Of a DNA stretch of 20,691 bases, positions 7,473 to 15,600 are shown one piece after another. The notes below the pieces were generated by a model. It was not told the origin of the DNA. It did not search any database and was given only the letters and a program-made list of their open reading frames with translations. Position numbers and translations under genes: made by a program. The stretch comes from Clostridia bacterium (GTDB lineage: Bacteria > Bacillota > Clostridia > Christensenellales > Aristaeellaceae). How positions within the stretch are numbered: the stretch's first letter is position 1; the number at the start of each line of letters is the position of its first letter. The stretch is taken from NCBI GenBank assembly GCA_016295665.1, contig JAEDKS010000020.1:1-20691 (forward strand), in the 5' to 3' direction.

Positions 7473-9899
7473 TCAATTTTGCGGCAGCGCCTGCTGACGC
7501 GTGGTGCCCTCGCTGAAGATGGAGGCCGGCGTCTCCGGGCCCTGTGAGGTATTGCCGCCGAACAGGTTGCGGAGCCAGTCGCCCAGACCGCCGCCCTGCG
7601 CCTGCACCCGGGCCACCTGCACGCTCTGCGGGCCCTCCAGCACGATGCCGTTGTCCAGCAGCTCCGCGTGAATGGGGATGACCCGATAGGTGTAGGTGAC
7701 CCCGGGCAGCGCCGAGGCGTCGGTATAGTACAGCTTCTCGCCGGCGGAGCCCCTCAGCTCCGTGAGAACGCGGCTTTCGCCCACCGCGTCCCGCTGAATG
7801 CGGTACACCGCTGTGGCGCTCGGCTCAATCACCAGCAGGGGCTGACCGCTGTCGCTGTGGCTGACGTAGAAGGAGCGGGCCGCGCTGGGGGCCGACCACA
7901 CATCACTGGTGACCGTGGGCTGGGTTCCGTCGATGAAGATTTCCCTGATGCGATAGCTGCTGGGCGTCAGGCTGGTCGCCAGCATCGGCGCGCCGCGCCA
8001 TTCGATGGCCTTCTTGTCCAGCTCCACGGTCACGATGCCGCCCGGCTGTTTGAAATCCGGCTTGCTGCGTCCGGTGTACCAGGCGCTCAGGAAGTTCTTC
8101 ATCAGCGTCGCCGGATTCGTGCCGCCGGAAACGCTGCTCGCCAGGCGGTGGGAGGCATCCGGCTCGTCAAAACCCATCCAGACCACGCAGCTGAGCTCGG
8201 CGGTGTAGGCCGCCATCCACACGTCCCGGTTGCCGCTGCCCGTCATGTTGACCGTGCCCGTCTTGCCTGCCACCGGAACGCTCAGGGACGCGAGGCGGGT
8301 TCCCGTGCCGCTGGTGATCACCGTGCGCAGCAGGTTCGTCATCAAATACGCCGACTGGGTGGACAGCACCCGGGCACCGCTGTCCTGATGCTGATAGATG
8401 ACCGCGCCATCCCGATCCAGAATGGTTTCGATGAAGTAGGGCTCATAGTAGATGCCGCCGTTGGCAAAGGGCGCGTAGGCCGCCGCCAGCGCGGTGGGGG
8501 AGGTGCCGTAGGTCATGGAGCCCAGCGCCAGGGACAGGTTGGCGTCCCGGTCGTCCAGGGCGATGCCGACACTCTGCAGGTACCGGCGGCAGTTGCCGAC
8601 ACCCACCGCCTCCATGAGCTTGCAGGCGGGAATATTCAGGCTGTTCTTGAGGGCCGTTCGGATGGTCACGTTGCCATAGTAGGCGTTGCCGGCGTTGCGC
8701 GGCTGATAGGAGCCGAAGCTGGTTGGCTCATCCAGAATGACGCTGGCGCAGGTGTAGCCCGCGTACTCGATGGCAGGCGCGTAGACCGCCAGCGGCTTCA
8801 GCGCTGAGCCCGGCTGCCGCCGGAGCTGCGTGGCCCGGTTCAGGCCCCGCCGCGTCAGGTATTCCCTGCCGCCCACAATGGCCCGGACGGCACCGGTTGC
8901 CGTGTCCACACAGGCTGCAGCGGACTGCACCCTGGTTCCGTCGGTGGCATTGGCGGGGAACACATCCTTGGTGTACTGCTCCTCCAGCAGGGACTGCATC
9001 TCCTGGTTCAGCGTGGTGATGATGGTGTACCCGCCAGCCAGCAGCGTTTCCGCGCTGACGTCCAGCTGCAGCTCCGCCTCGTCCAGCACCGCGTCCACGA
9101 ACCAGCCGTACTCGGTCTGGACGGCGGCTGTCTGGACGGGAGACAGCTCCTCCTGCATCGCCTGGGCATAGGCCTCGTCCGTCAGCATGCCGTTCTCGTG
9201 CATGGTGCTCAGGATATAGCCGCGGCGCTGCCGGTTGTTCTCCGGGTTGCTCTGGATGCTGTAGGCGCTGGGGGCCTTGATGGCTGCTGCCAGCGCCGCC
9301 GCCTGGGCCGGGGTCAGGTCAGCGGCATTGACGCCGAAGGTCACCTGTGCCGCCGCCTGCACACCGTAGGCACCCTGCCCGAAGTAGATGTAGTTCAGGT
9401 ACATTTCGAGAATCTCATCCTTGGTGAAGCGATGCTCCAGCTGCACCGCCAGGTAGATTTCCTCCAGCTTCCGGGCCACGGTTTTCTGGCTGGACAGGTG
9501 GCTGAGCTTGATCAGCTGCTGGGAGATGGTGGAGGCACCCTGCCCGTATCCGCCCGTCCGCAGGTTGGAGGCCAGGGCGCCCACAATTCTCGTAAGGTCA
9601 AAGCCGGGATGCTTGTAGAAGCGAAGATCCTCCGCTGCCAGGAAGGCGTTCTTCACATGGTCGGGCAGCGTGTCCAGCCGGATGGCTGTCCTGTTCTCCC
9701 GACCGACCAGCGTCGTGACAAACTGCCCGTCCGCGTCCAGCATGGCGCCCGTCTGCGCCAGGGCGGTCAGCTTCTCCACGTCCAGCGTCTGCCAGGAGGA
9801 CACGTTGAAGTAATCCGCCGCAAGAGCAACGCCAAGCACAACGCACAGAATCAGCGCAACCGCCACGCTCCACTTCACCAGCCGCCGCTTCCCAGACAT
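7473..9899 (-). CDS. Class A penicillin-binding protein (PBP1A family)
   Basis: 808 residues; bifunctional peptidoglycan glycosyltransferase and DD-transpeptidase outside the membrane. A short basic cytoplasmic tail and one membrane anchor (about 9-30) are followed by the GT51 domain: catalytic E90 in AAEDLRFYKHPG, GASTISQQL (121-129) and the EMYLNYIYFG segment. The transpeptidase domain has S365-x-x-K368 (PGSALKP), S420-L-N422 and K546-T-G-T. After about residue 645 comes an extra region that looks like a fibronectin type III fold (VTYTYRVIPIH), then a Gly/Gln/Pro-rich tail. AGGAGG lies 8 nt before the ATG. It is divergent from the solute-binding protein gene. No terminator is evident before the trpS promoter. 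Confidence 0.95.
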   Translation of the reverse strand: MSGKRRLVKWSVAVALILCVVLGVALAADYFNVSSWQTLDVEKLTALAQTGAMLDADGQFVTTLVGRENRTAIRLDTLPDHVKNAFLAAEDLRFYKHPGFDLTRIVGALASNLRTGGYGQGASTISQQLIKLSHLSSQKTVARKLEEIYLAVQLEHRFTKDEILEMYLNYIYFGQGAYGVQAAAQVTFGVNAADLTPAQAAALAAAIKAPSAYSIQSNPENNRQRRGYILSTMHENGMLTDEAYAQAMQEELSPVQTAAVQTEYGWFVDAVLDEAELQLDVSAETLLAGGYTIITTLNQEMQSLLEEQYTKDVFPANATDGTRVQSAAACVDTATGAVRAIVGGREYLTRRGLNRATQLRRQPGSALKPLAVYAPAIEYAGYTCASVILDEPTSFGSYQPRNAGNAYYGNVTIRTALKNSLNIPACKLMEAVGVGNCRRYLQSVGIALDDRDANLSLALGSMTYGTSPTALAAAYAPFANGGIYYEPYFIETILDRDGAVIYQHQDSGARVLSTQSAYLMTNLLRTVITSGTGTRLASLSVPVAGKTGTVNMTGSGNRDVWMAAYTAELSCVVWMGFDEPDASHRLASSVSGGTNPATLMKNFLSAWYTGRSKPDFKQPGGIVTVELDKKAIEWRGAPMLATSLTPSSYRIREIFIDGTQPTVTSDVWSAPSAARSFYVSHSDSGQPLLVIEPSATAVYRIQRDAVGESRVLTELRGSAGEKLYYTDASALPGVTYTYRVIPIHAELLDNGIVLEGPQSVQVARVQAQGGGLGDWLRNLFGGNTSQGPETPASIFSEGTTRQQALPQN

Positions 9900-10057
9900 G
9901 GATCATCCCTCCTGTTTTCTTCATTTTGACCGAAGCGGAGGCTTTTCTTTCATCCGGTTCTCTGGAAAAACCAGTCAGCCTTCTGTTCCATCCGGACGCA
10001 TCCGCCTGCGCCGCAGCCCCGCTGGGAAACATTTCATGAAGAATGTTCAAAAAATAC

Positions 10058-10086
10058 TGGTCAAAATCGAGAAAATGCACTATAAT
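10058..10086 (+). promoter_or_regulatory. Sigma-A promoter for solute-binding protein gene
   Basis: TGGTCA (10058-10063), 17-nt spacer, perfect TATAAT (10081-10086), 29 nt before the ATG. The inverted repeat AACATT-N8-AATGTT (10029-10048) sits just upstream of the -35 box and could be an operator. Confidence 0.75.
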
Positions 10087-10115
10087 ATTACAAAACCCGC
10101 TAAAGGAGGTTCCTT

Positions 10116-11624
10116 ATGCAAAAATCGGCTGTGTGGCTGATGGTCCTGCTCATGCTCCTGCTTCCCCTCGGTGCTTATGCCGAGGAGGCGACTGCCTCTG
10201 CCGAAACCTGGCTAATGGCGGGCTATGACAGCGCCAGCGTCGGCCACGACTGGAACAACAACTTCTTCTTCCAGCGCAGAGAGGCGCAGTCCGGCGTCCG
10301 CTTCACCTTCCACCAGTTGACCGACCTGGAGGAATGGACGCAGGAGAAGGCCCGCATGACCGCGAACGGCGAGCTGCCGGACGTGCTGTTCAAGGCGGAG
10401 CTGACCCCTGCGGAGACCCGGCATATGTATGAGCAGGGGATTCTGATTGATCTGAAGCCCTACCTCGAGGAATACGCCCCGAACTTGACCGCGCTCCTTC
10501 GGGAGCACCCCGAGTGGGAGGAGGCCATCACGCTGCCCGGCGGTGAGATTGTGGCGCTTCCCTCCATCAATGAGCTGCAGAACAACAACGCGATCTGGAT
10601 CAACACCACCTGGCTCAGGCGTGTGGGCCTGGAGATGCCCACGACCGCCGAGGAGCTGATGGAGGTGCTGCGCGCCTTCAAAAACAAGGATGCCAACATG
10701 AACGGAAGCACCGGCGACGAGATTCCGCTGACCTTCACCGGCATGTGGGATCTGCGCTTCCTGGGCCATGCCTTCGGGCTGTGCAGCAACGACTACCACA
10801 TCCAGGCGAAGGATGGGGTGGTCACGCAGACGCTGACGAGCGACCGGAATCGGGCTTTCCTGACCTGGCTGAACCAGCTGTGGACGGAGAACCTGATCGA
10901 CCGCAACGGCTTCACGGCCTCGGATACCACCCGAGCCATCAGCAGCGATGACGCCACCATCACCTACGGTGTGGTGTTCGGACCCTCCGTCATGTCCATG
11001 CTGCCCAGCAGCGCGGTGTCCGACTATGCGCTCATGATGCCGCTGACCTGCGATGGTGAGCAGGTCTACCGCGATTTCCTGGGGGATGTGGTGCGAGGCG
11101 CCTTTGCCATCACCACCGCCTGCGAGGATCCAGCGGCGCTCGTCTCCTGGGTGGACTACCTGTACAGCGAGGAGGGCTACATGCTGGCAAGCGCCGGCCT
11201 GCTCGACGCGGAGTACGAGGTTCATTCCGACGGAACCTGGAACTGGATCGCGGATACCGCCACCGTGGCGCAGACGATCCTGCCCGAGTATACCATCGCG
11301 GAGGGCGGCAACGCGCCCATGTACCTGCCGCTGTCCTATCAGCTGAACTTTGACGACGATGTAACCCACGCAGCCGTCGTCGCCCTGGCGGCGCTGAAGG
11401 AAAAGAGCGTAACGCCCTATCCGCTGGTCTATCTGACCGATGAACAGCAGTCGCGCATCGACGCCATCTGGTCGTCCCTGGGCCCCTGGAGCGAGAACAT
11501 GCTGGCGCGCTTCGTGACCGGCGATGTGCCGCTGGATGACGAGAACTGGCAGCACTTCTGTGAGACTGCCCTGGAGATGGGGCTTGAGGACATGGTTTCC
11601 ATCTGGCAGGAGGCGCTTCGCTGA
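10116..11624 (+). CDS. Extracellular solute-binding protein (family 1 like), no lipobox
   Basis: 502 residues. The N terminus is a classical signal peptide with a hydrophobic core and a signal peptidase I site after AYA (residue 22); no lipobox Cys is present, unusual for a Gram-positive binding protein. The body resembles the large LplA/YtcQ-type sugar-binding proteins: TANGELPDVLF, ...LIDLKPYLEEYAPNL, GGEIVALPS, NNAIWINTTWLRRVGLEMPTT, and an acidic DANMNGSTGDEIPL loop reminiscent of the DxNxxGxxDE segment of that family. The ligand is probably an oligosaccharide, but this is inferred. No permease or ATPase gene is adjacent. The RBS AAAGGAGG is about 6 nt before the ATG. No strong terminator follows; a weak GCCCG/CGGGC hairpin is seen at about 11627-11653. 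Confidence 0.88.
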   Translation: MQKSAVWLMVLLMLLLPLGAYAEEATASAETWLMAGYDSASVGHDWNNNFFFQRREAQSGVRFTFHQLTDLEEWTQEKARMTANGELPDVLFKAELTPAETRHMYEQGILIDLKPYLEEYAPNLTALLREHPEWEEAITLPGGEIVALPSINELQNNNAIWINTTWLRRVGLEMPTTAEELMEVLRAFKNKDANMNGSTGDEIPLTFTGMWDLRFLGHAFGLCSNDYHIQAKDGVVTQTLTSDRNRAFLTWLNQLWTENLIDRNGFTASDTTRAISSDDATITYGVVFGPSVMSMLPSSAVSDYALMMPLTCDGEQVYRDFLGDVVRGAFAITTACEDPAALVSWVDYLYSEEGYMLASAGLLDAEYEVHSDGTWNWIADTATVAQTILPEYTIAEGGNAPMYLPLSYQLNFDDDVTHAAVVALAALKEKSVTPYPLVYLTDEQQSRIDAIWSSLGPWSENMLARFVTGDVPLDDENWQHFCETALEMGLEDMVSIWQEALR

Positions 11625-11723
11625 CTGCCCGCCCACGCGGCTGAAACACGGGCTTCCCTGCACCACATAGCAGCTATTCATATCACCACATTACGGAATT
11701 TACGATGAAGGATGGTAGTTGTC

Positions 11724-13022
11724 ATGAACCGCTATGCATGCATGATTCGCAGTCTGAAAACGGCCCCTGTCATGGATCGGCTGATCTACCTGTACGGCAA
11801 CCGGGACGGTATGCTGGTTCAGCAGACCGCCCGCTACACGGGGATTCTCAAGCGCCACGAGGAGCTGTTCCATGTGGCAGATCGGGAAATTATGCTCGTG
11901 AGCGCCCCGGGACGCACGGAGATCGGCGGAAACCACACCGACCATAACCGGGGCTGCGTCCTGGCGGCAGCAGTCAATCTGGACACGCTGGCTGCAGTTT
12001 CCAGCCGCGGCGATATGCGGATTCGCCTGTATTCCGACGGCTATCCGGGCATGGAGATGGATCTGTCCGACCTGTCCATGCGCGAGGAGGAGAAGGGCAC
12101 CACGGCAGCGCTGATCCGTGGCGTGGCGAACCGGATGGCTGAGATGGGCTACCGGATCGGCGGTTTTGACGCGGCGGTCACCTCGTCCGTGGCCTCCGGC
12201 AGCGGCCTCAGCTCCTCTGCGGCCTTTGAGGTCATGACGGTTGCCATTCTGGATGCGCTGTACAACGGCTTCACCATCGACTACAAAACCCGGGCCAAGA
12301 TCAGCCAGTACGCGGAGAACGTGTACTTTGGCAAGCCCAGCGGCCTGCTGGATCAGATGGCCAGCTCCGCAGGCGGCCTGGTGAATGTGGACTTCCGGCT
12401 GGATGACCCGGAGGTTCACCCCATGAACTTCGACTTCGCCCAGCACGGCTATGCGCTGGTGGTGGTGGCAACCGGCGGCTCCCATGCCGACCTGACCGAC
12501 GACTATGCCGCCATCCCCTCGGAGATGAAGCAGGTTGCCGCGTTCTTCGGTCAGCCCGACCTGCGGCACGTCCGCTGCGAGGAGGCCATGAACGCCGTGC
12601 CTGAGCTGCGCAAGGTGGTGTCCGACCGCGCCATCATCCGTGCCAAGCACTTCTACGCGGAGAACCGGCGCGTCGTCCGGCAGGTGGAGGCGCTGCAGTC
12701 CGGTGACCTGCCCGCCTTCCTGGATGCCATCAACGAGAGCGGACGCTCCAGCTTCATGTACCTGCAGAACGTGTACGCCCGTCCCGAGGATCAGAGCCTT
12801 TCCCTGGCGCTGGCGCTGGCGGATGTGCTGCTGGACGGAAAGGGCGCGTGGCGCATCCATGGCGGCGGCTTTGCCGGCACCACGCTGAACTTTGTCCCGC
12901 AGCAGGAACTGAAGCGCTTCATTGAGGTCATGGAGGGCGCCTTCGGTGAGCGCTGCTGCCATGTGCTCGACATCCGTCCGGAAGGCGCTTCCGTGCTGCA
13001 TCTGGACAACGGTGAGCAGTGA
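11724..13022 (+). CDS. Galactokinase-family GHMP sugar kinase
   Basis: About 432 residues. All three GHMP kinase motifs are present: motif 1 APGRTEIGGNHTDHNRG (61-77), motif 2 SGSGLSSSAAFEV (ATP loop), and motif 3 HGGGFAGTT near the C terminus. The catalytic base is retained in GLLDQMASSAGG. Motif 1 differs from classical GalK (GRxNLIGEHTDY): the Glu that contacts the sugar is Asn70 and the Tyr is His74. Many clostridial relatives carry the GRTEIGGNHTDH form, and I would not assume galactose is the substrate. No galT, galE or galM is nearby. The ATG at 11712 is also possible (four residues longer), but AAGGATGG lies 8 nt before the ATG at 11724. No clear promoter is visible in the gap after the binding-protein gene. 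Confidence 0.87.
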   Translation: MNRYACMIRSLKTAPVMDRLIYLYGNRDGMLVQQTARYTGILKRHEELFHVADREIMLVSAPGRTEIGGNHTDHNRGCVLAAAVNLDTLAAVSSRGDMRIRLYSDGYPGMEMDLSDLSMREEEKGTTAALIRGVANRMAEMGYRIGGFDAAVTSSVASGSGLSSSAAFEVMTVAILDALYNGFTIDYKTRAKISQYAENVYFGKPSGLLDQMASSAGGLVNVDFRLDDPEVHPMNFDFAQHGYALVVVATGGSHADLTDDYAAIPSEMKQVAAFFGQPDLRHVRCEEAMNAVPELRKVVSDRAIIRAKHFYAENRRVVRQVEALQSGDLPAFLDAINESGRSSFMYLQNVYARPEDQSLSLALALADVLLDGKGAWRIHGGGFAGTTLNFVPQQELKRFIEVMEGAFGERCCHVLDIRPEGASVLHLDNGEQ

Positions 13023-13056
13023 GCGCATCGCGCCTGAAAATATGTGCCCCAACGCA

Positions 13057-13085
13057 TTGACAGCGCTGCGGGACTGTGGTATGAT
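13057..13085 (+). promoter_or_regulatory. Sigma-A promoter of the FMN riboswitch-ribU transcript
   Basis: Consensus TTGACA (13057-13062), 17-nt spacer, TATGAT (13080-13085), about 35 nt before the first strand of the riboswitch P1 helix. Confidence 0.88.
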
Positions 13086-13118
13086 GTTGAAGGTTTCCCA
13101 AACTGCATAGCCACTTGG

Positions 13119-13237
13119 AGCTTCTTCGGGGCAGGGTGCAATTCCCTACCGGCGGTACAGCCCGCGAACTGTGCGAAAGCACAGCCGATCCGGTCAGATT
13201 CCGGAGCCGACAGTATAGTCTGGATGAGAGAAGAGCG
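13119..13237 (+). ncRNA. FMN riboswitch (RFN element)
   Basis: The conserved RFN core is readable throughout: TTCGGGGCAGGGTG, ATTCCCTACCGGCGGT, AGCCCGCGA, a variable GTGC/GCAC hairpin, GATCCGGTCAGATTCCGG, GCCGACAGTATAGTCTGGAT, then GAGAGAAGAGC. Helix P1 is formed by GCTTCTTC (13120-13127) with GAAGAGC (13230-13236). FMN binding is expected to lower expression of the downstream riboflavin transporter gene. Confidence 0.96.
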
Positions 13238-13241
13238 CAGG

Positions 13242-13308
13242 AAATACGCATTCTGTTTGCCATTTTCCGCCCCTGATTAGCGAGCTGCTTCAGGGGCGTG
13301 CGTATTTT
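13242..13308 (+). terminator. Expression-platform hairpin of the FMN riboswitch
   Basis: A nested hairpin: outer stem AAATACGCA (13242-13250) with TGCGTATTT (13299-13307), inner stem GCCCCTGA (13269-13276) with TCAGGGGC (13290-13297), ending in TTTTG. The ribosome binding site AAGGAGG (13310-13316) starts 2 nt later. The T run is short, so it may act as a terminator or by limiting ribosome access. Its loop GCTGCTTC (13284-13291) can pair with the 3' strand of P1, giving an alternative structure. Confidence 0.65.
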
Positions 13309-13323
13309 GAAGGAGGCTTTGCC

Positions 13324-13929
13324 ATGACCAACCCCAAGCACAGAAACCTGCCCGTGCAGTACCTGACCCGCATCGCCATGCTGGCGGCGGTAGCGTCGGT
13401 GCTCTATGTCATTCAGATCCCCGTGATCGCGTTCTACAAGCTGGATCTGAGCAACCTGCCCGTGCTGCTGGGCGCCTTCTCCATGGGGCCGCTGCCGGGC
13501 ACCATGATCCTGCTGGTCAAGAGCCTGCTGGGGCTTCTCCACTCATCCTCCGGCGGCGTGGGCGAGCTGGCGGACTTCATCATGGGCGCCGCCTACGTTC
13601 TGCCCGCCGCCATCCTCTATCGCCATCGCAAGACCCGCAGCGGTGCCCTCCTCGGCATGGTGACCGGTACGCTGTGCATGATCGTGGTCAGCGTGCTGGT
13701 CAACTGGCAGATCATGATTCCGTTCTACATGAACGTGTTCGGTCTGCCCATGGAGGCCGTGATCGGCATGGCCAGCAAGACGATTCCCTTTGTTGATACG
13801 GAATGGAAGCTGCTGCTCTGCGTCACCGCGCCCTTCAACCTGCTCAAGGGCGTGGTGCTGAGCCTGCTGACCTTCCTGCTGTACAAGCGCCTGTCCCCGC
13901 TGCTGCATGTGCATGCGGGCAGAGCCTGA
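13324..13929 (+). CDS. ribU: Riboflavin ECF transporter S component RibU
   Basis: 201 residues. Membrane subunit that binds riboflavin and works with the shared ECF module (EcfA1, EcfA2, EcfT, not in this window). It has about five to six hydrophobic segments with the RibU pattern: N-terminal TRIAMLAAVASVLYVI, then FYKLDLSNLPVLLGAFSMGPLPG, the family signature around the substrate site, a KSLLGLLHSSSGGVGELADFIMG loop, and a final FNLLKGVVLSLLTFLLYKRL helix. The FMN riboswitch upstream independently supports flavin transport. AAGGAGG is 7 nt before the ATG. The gap to tsaE is only 35 bp without a terminator, so read-through into tsaE is likely. Confidence 0.95.
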   Translation: MTNPKHRNLPVQYLTRIAMLAAVASVLYVIQIPVIAFYKLDLSNLPVLLGAFSMGPLPGTMILLVKSLLGLLHSSSGGVGELADFIMGAAYVLPAAILYRHRKTRSGALLGMVTGTLCMIVVSVLVNWQIMIPFYMNVFGLPMEAVIGMASKTIPFVDTEWKLLLCVTAPFNLLKGVVLSLLTFLLYKRLSPLLHVHAGRA

Positions 13930-13964
13930 GCGGGCATGACGCCCCGCGGTAAGGAGCGAAATTC

Positions 13965-14408
13965 ATGACGACACATTCCCCGGCAGAAACCCGCGCATTC
14001 GGCACCCGGCTGGCGGCGCAGCTGCTGCCGGGGGATGTGCTGCTTTTTTGGGGCGATCTCGGCGCCGGCAAGAGCGAGATGACCCGTGGCATCGCCGCCG
14101 GTCTCGGCGTGACGGAAACCGTGACCAGCCCCAGCTTCACCATCCTCAATGTGTACGAATCCGGGCGCGTTCCGCTGTATCACTTTGACTGGTACCGCCT
14201 GCAGCAGGTGGACGAGCTCTGGGAGATGGGGCTCGACGAGTACCTGGGCGGGGACGGCATCGCCGTGGTGGAGTGGCCCGGGCAGTGTCCGGAGGCCATT
14301 CCTGAAACGCATCTGGACATCACCATCACCCCCGTGGACGAGACTACCCGTGAGATCACCCTGATCCCTCGCGGTGGCTTCCGCAGACTCACGATGGAGG
14401 AGGCATGA
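13965..14408 (+). CDS. tsaE: tRNA t6A biosynthesis ATPase TsaE
   Basis: 147 residues, the family length. ATPase partner of TsaB and TsaD in forming N6-threonylcarbamoyladenosine at A37 of ANN-decoding tRNAs. The Walker A motif GDLGAGKS is at 30-37. The TSPSFTILNVYE segment and YHFDWYRL follow (the Asp of HFD is a conserved family residue), then EMGLDEYLGGDGIAVVEWP. AAGGAG lies 8-9 nt before the ATG. The stop codon overlaps the tsaB start region (ATGA), a sign of coupled translation. Confidence 0.96.
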   Translation: MTTHSPAETRAFGTRLAAQLLPGDVLLFWGDLGAGKSEMTRGIAAGLGVTETVTSPSFTILNVYESGRVPLYHFDWYRLQQVDELWEMGLDEYLGGDGIAVVEWPGQCPEAIPETHLDITITPVDETTREITLIPRGGFRRLTMEEA

Positions 14409-14410
14409 CA

Positions 14411-15112
14411 ATGAAGCTGCTTGCTGTGGACACCTCTGGCCCTGTGTGCGGTGTGGCGGTGCTGACCGAGCAGGGCATCCGCTATGAAGCGGCGGCCCAG
14501 AACAAGCTGACCCATTCGGTGAACCTGCTGCCCATGATTGATGCCGCGCTGGCCTCCTCGGGGCTTTCGCTGACCGGGCTTGACCGGCTGGCGGTGGTGA
14601 CGGGCCCCGGCTCCTTTACCGGCGTCCGCCTTGGTGTCAGCACGGTGAAGGGACTGGCCCACGGCGCGGGCAAGCCCTGTGTCGCGGTGGATGCCCTGGA
14701 AGCCATGGCCCATGGCGCGGGCCTGTTCGACGGTCTGGTCTGTCCCATTCAGGACGCGCGGGCCGGGCAGGTGTATGGCGCCGTCTTTTCCGGCGATGCC
14801 CGGCATACGCGGCTGATGGACGACACGCCCATCAAGCTGGAGGATTATGTCGATGCGCTGCGGACGATGGGGGAGCGCTTCCTGTTTCTCGGTGACGGCA
14901 TGCCGGTTCACCGGGAGCGTCTGACCGAGCTGCTCGGAGAGCGGGCGCAGTTTGCGCCGCCGCCCTTTGCCTACCTGCGCCCCGCCGTCGTGGCCTGGCT
15001 CGGCGCTCAGTCGGAAGCGGAACAGGACTACCTTTCTCTGATGCCCATGTATCTTCGCGCCCCCAGCGCGGAGCGCAACAAAAAGCTGATGGAGGCCGCC
15101 GCCCATGCCTGA
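14411..15112 (+). CDS. tsaB: tRNA t6A biosynthesis protein TsaB
   Basis: 233 residues. ASKHA-fold protein that scaffolds TsaD in the t6A pathway; it has no catalytic role itself. It shows the N-terminal KLLAVDTSG strand-turn and the hallmark GPGSFTGVRLGVSTVKGLA, followed by the typical CVAVDALEAMA. The start could be the ATG at 14405, which overlaps the tsaE stop, but the ATG at 14411 has GGAGG 7 nt upstream and gives the usual family N terminus (MKLLAVDTS). It overlaps the next gene, rimI, by 8 bp. Confidence 0.95.
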   Translation: MKLLAVDTSGPVCGVAVLTEQGIRYEAAAQNKLTHSVNLLPMIDAALASSGLSLTGLDRLAVVTGPGSFTGVRLGVSTVKGLAHGAGKPCVAVDALEAMAHGAGLFDGLVCPIQDARAGQVYGAVFSGDARHTRLMDDTPIKLEDYVDALRTMGERFLFLGDGMPVHRERLTELLGERAQFAPPPFAYLRPAVVAWLGAQSEAEQDYLSLMPMYLRAPSAERNKKLMEAAAHA

Positions 15113-15599
15113 TTGCCTGATTCGCCGCATGACCCTCCGGGACGTGGACGCGGTGGAAGCCATTGAAGCCGCCACCTTCCCGACGCCCTGGAGCAGGGAA
15201 GCCTTTGTCGCGGAGCTGACCCGCAACGTGGCGGCCCGTTATCTGGTCGCCGAGCTGGATGGTCAGGTCATCGGCTATGCGGGCGCGTGGCTGATTCTGG
15301 ACGAGAGCCATGTGACCAACATCGCCATTGGCGAGGCATGGCGCGGACACGGCTATGGTCGCCTCCTGACCTCGGGACTTTTGCAGTACCTTTCCAACCT
15401 GGGCGCGGTCTACGCGACGCTGGAGGTACGCGTCAGCAACGCCCGCGCCCAGAGCCTCTACACCTCGCTTGGCTTTGTCACCGTTGGCAAGCGCAAGCGC
15501 TACTACGAGGACAATGGCGAGGATGCGCTGCTGATGGTCTGTGAGTCCCTGCCGCCGGTGCAGGAGGACTTTGTGGATACGGATACCGTGATGGAATGA
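15105..15599 (+). CDS. rimI: Ribosomal protein alanine N-acetyltransferase RimI
   Basis: 164 residues. GNAT-family enzyme; RimI acetylates the N-terminal alanine of ribosomal protein S18, and relatives acetylate other proteins. The acetyl-CoA motif A is RGHGYGRLL, followed by the RimI signature LEVRVSNARAQSLYTSLGF and the closing KRKRYYEDNGEDALLM. The C terminus has a short acidic extension (about 18 residues) after the GNAT fold. It overlaps tsaB by 8 bp and completes the common tsaE-tsaB-rimI order. tsaD, which often follows, is absent; a terminator lies directly after the stop. Confidence 0.94.
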   Translation: MPDCLIRRMTLRDVDAVEAIEAATFPTPWSREAFVAELTRNVAARYLVAELDGQVIGYAGAWLILDESHVTNIAIGEAWRGHGYGRLLTSGLLQYLSNLGAVYATLEVRVSNARAQSLYTSLGFVTVGKRKRYYEDNGEDALLMVCESLPPVQEDFVDTDTVME

Positions 15600-15600
15600 C

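Noticed and set aside
10212..13052. Two long minus-strand frames (about 490 and 450 codons) opposite the binding protein and the kinase gene
   Set aside because: The plus-strand proteins have full family motifs; the antisense frames have none and no RBS, and reflect third-position GC bias.
13930..13964. Terminator between ribU and tsaE
   Set aside because: A short GCGGG/CCCGC hairpin is present, but GGTAAGGAG follows instead of a T run.
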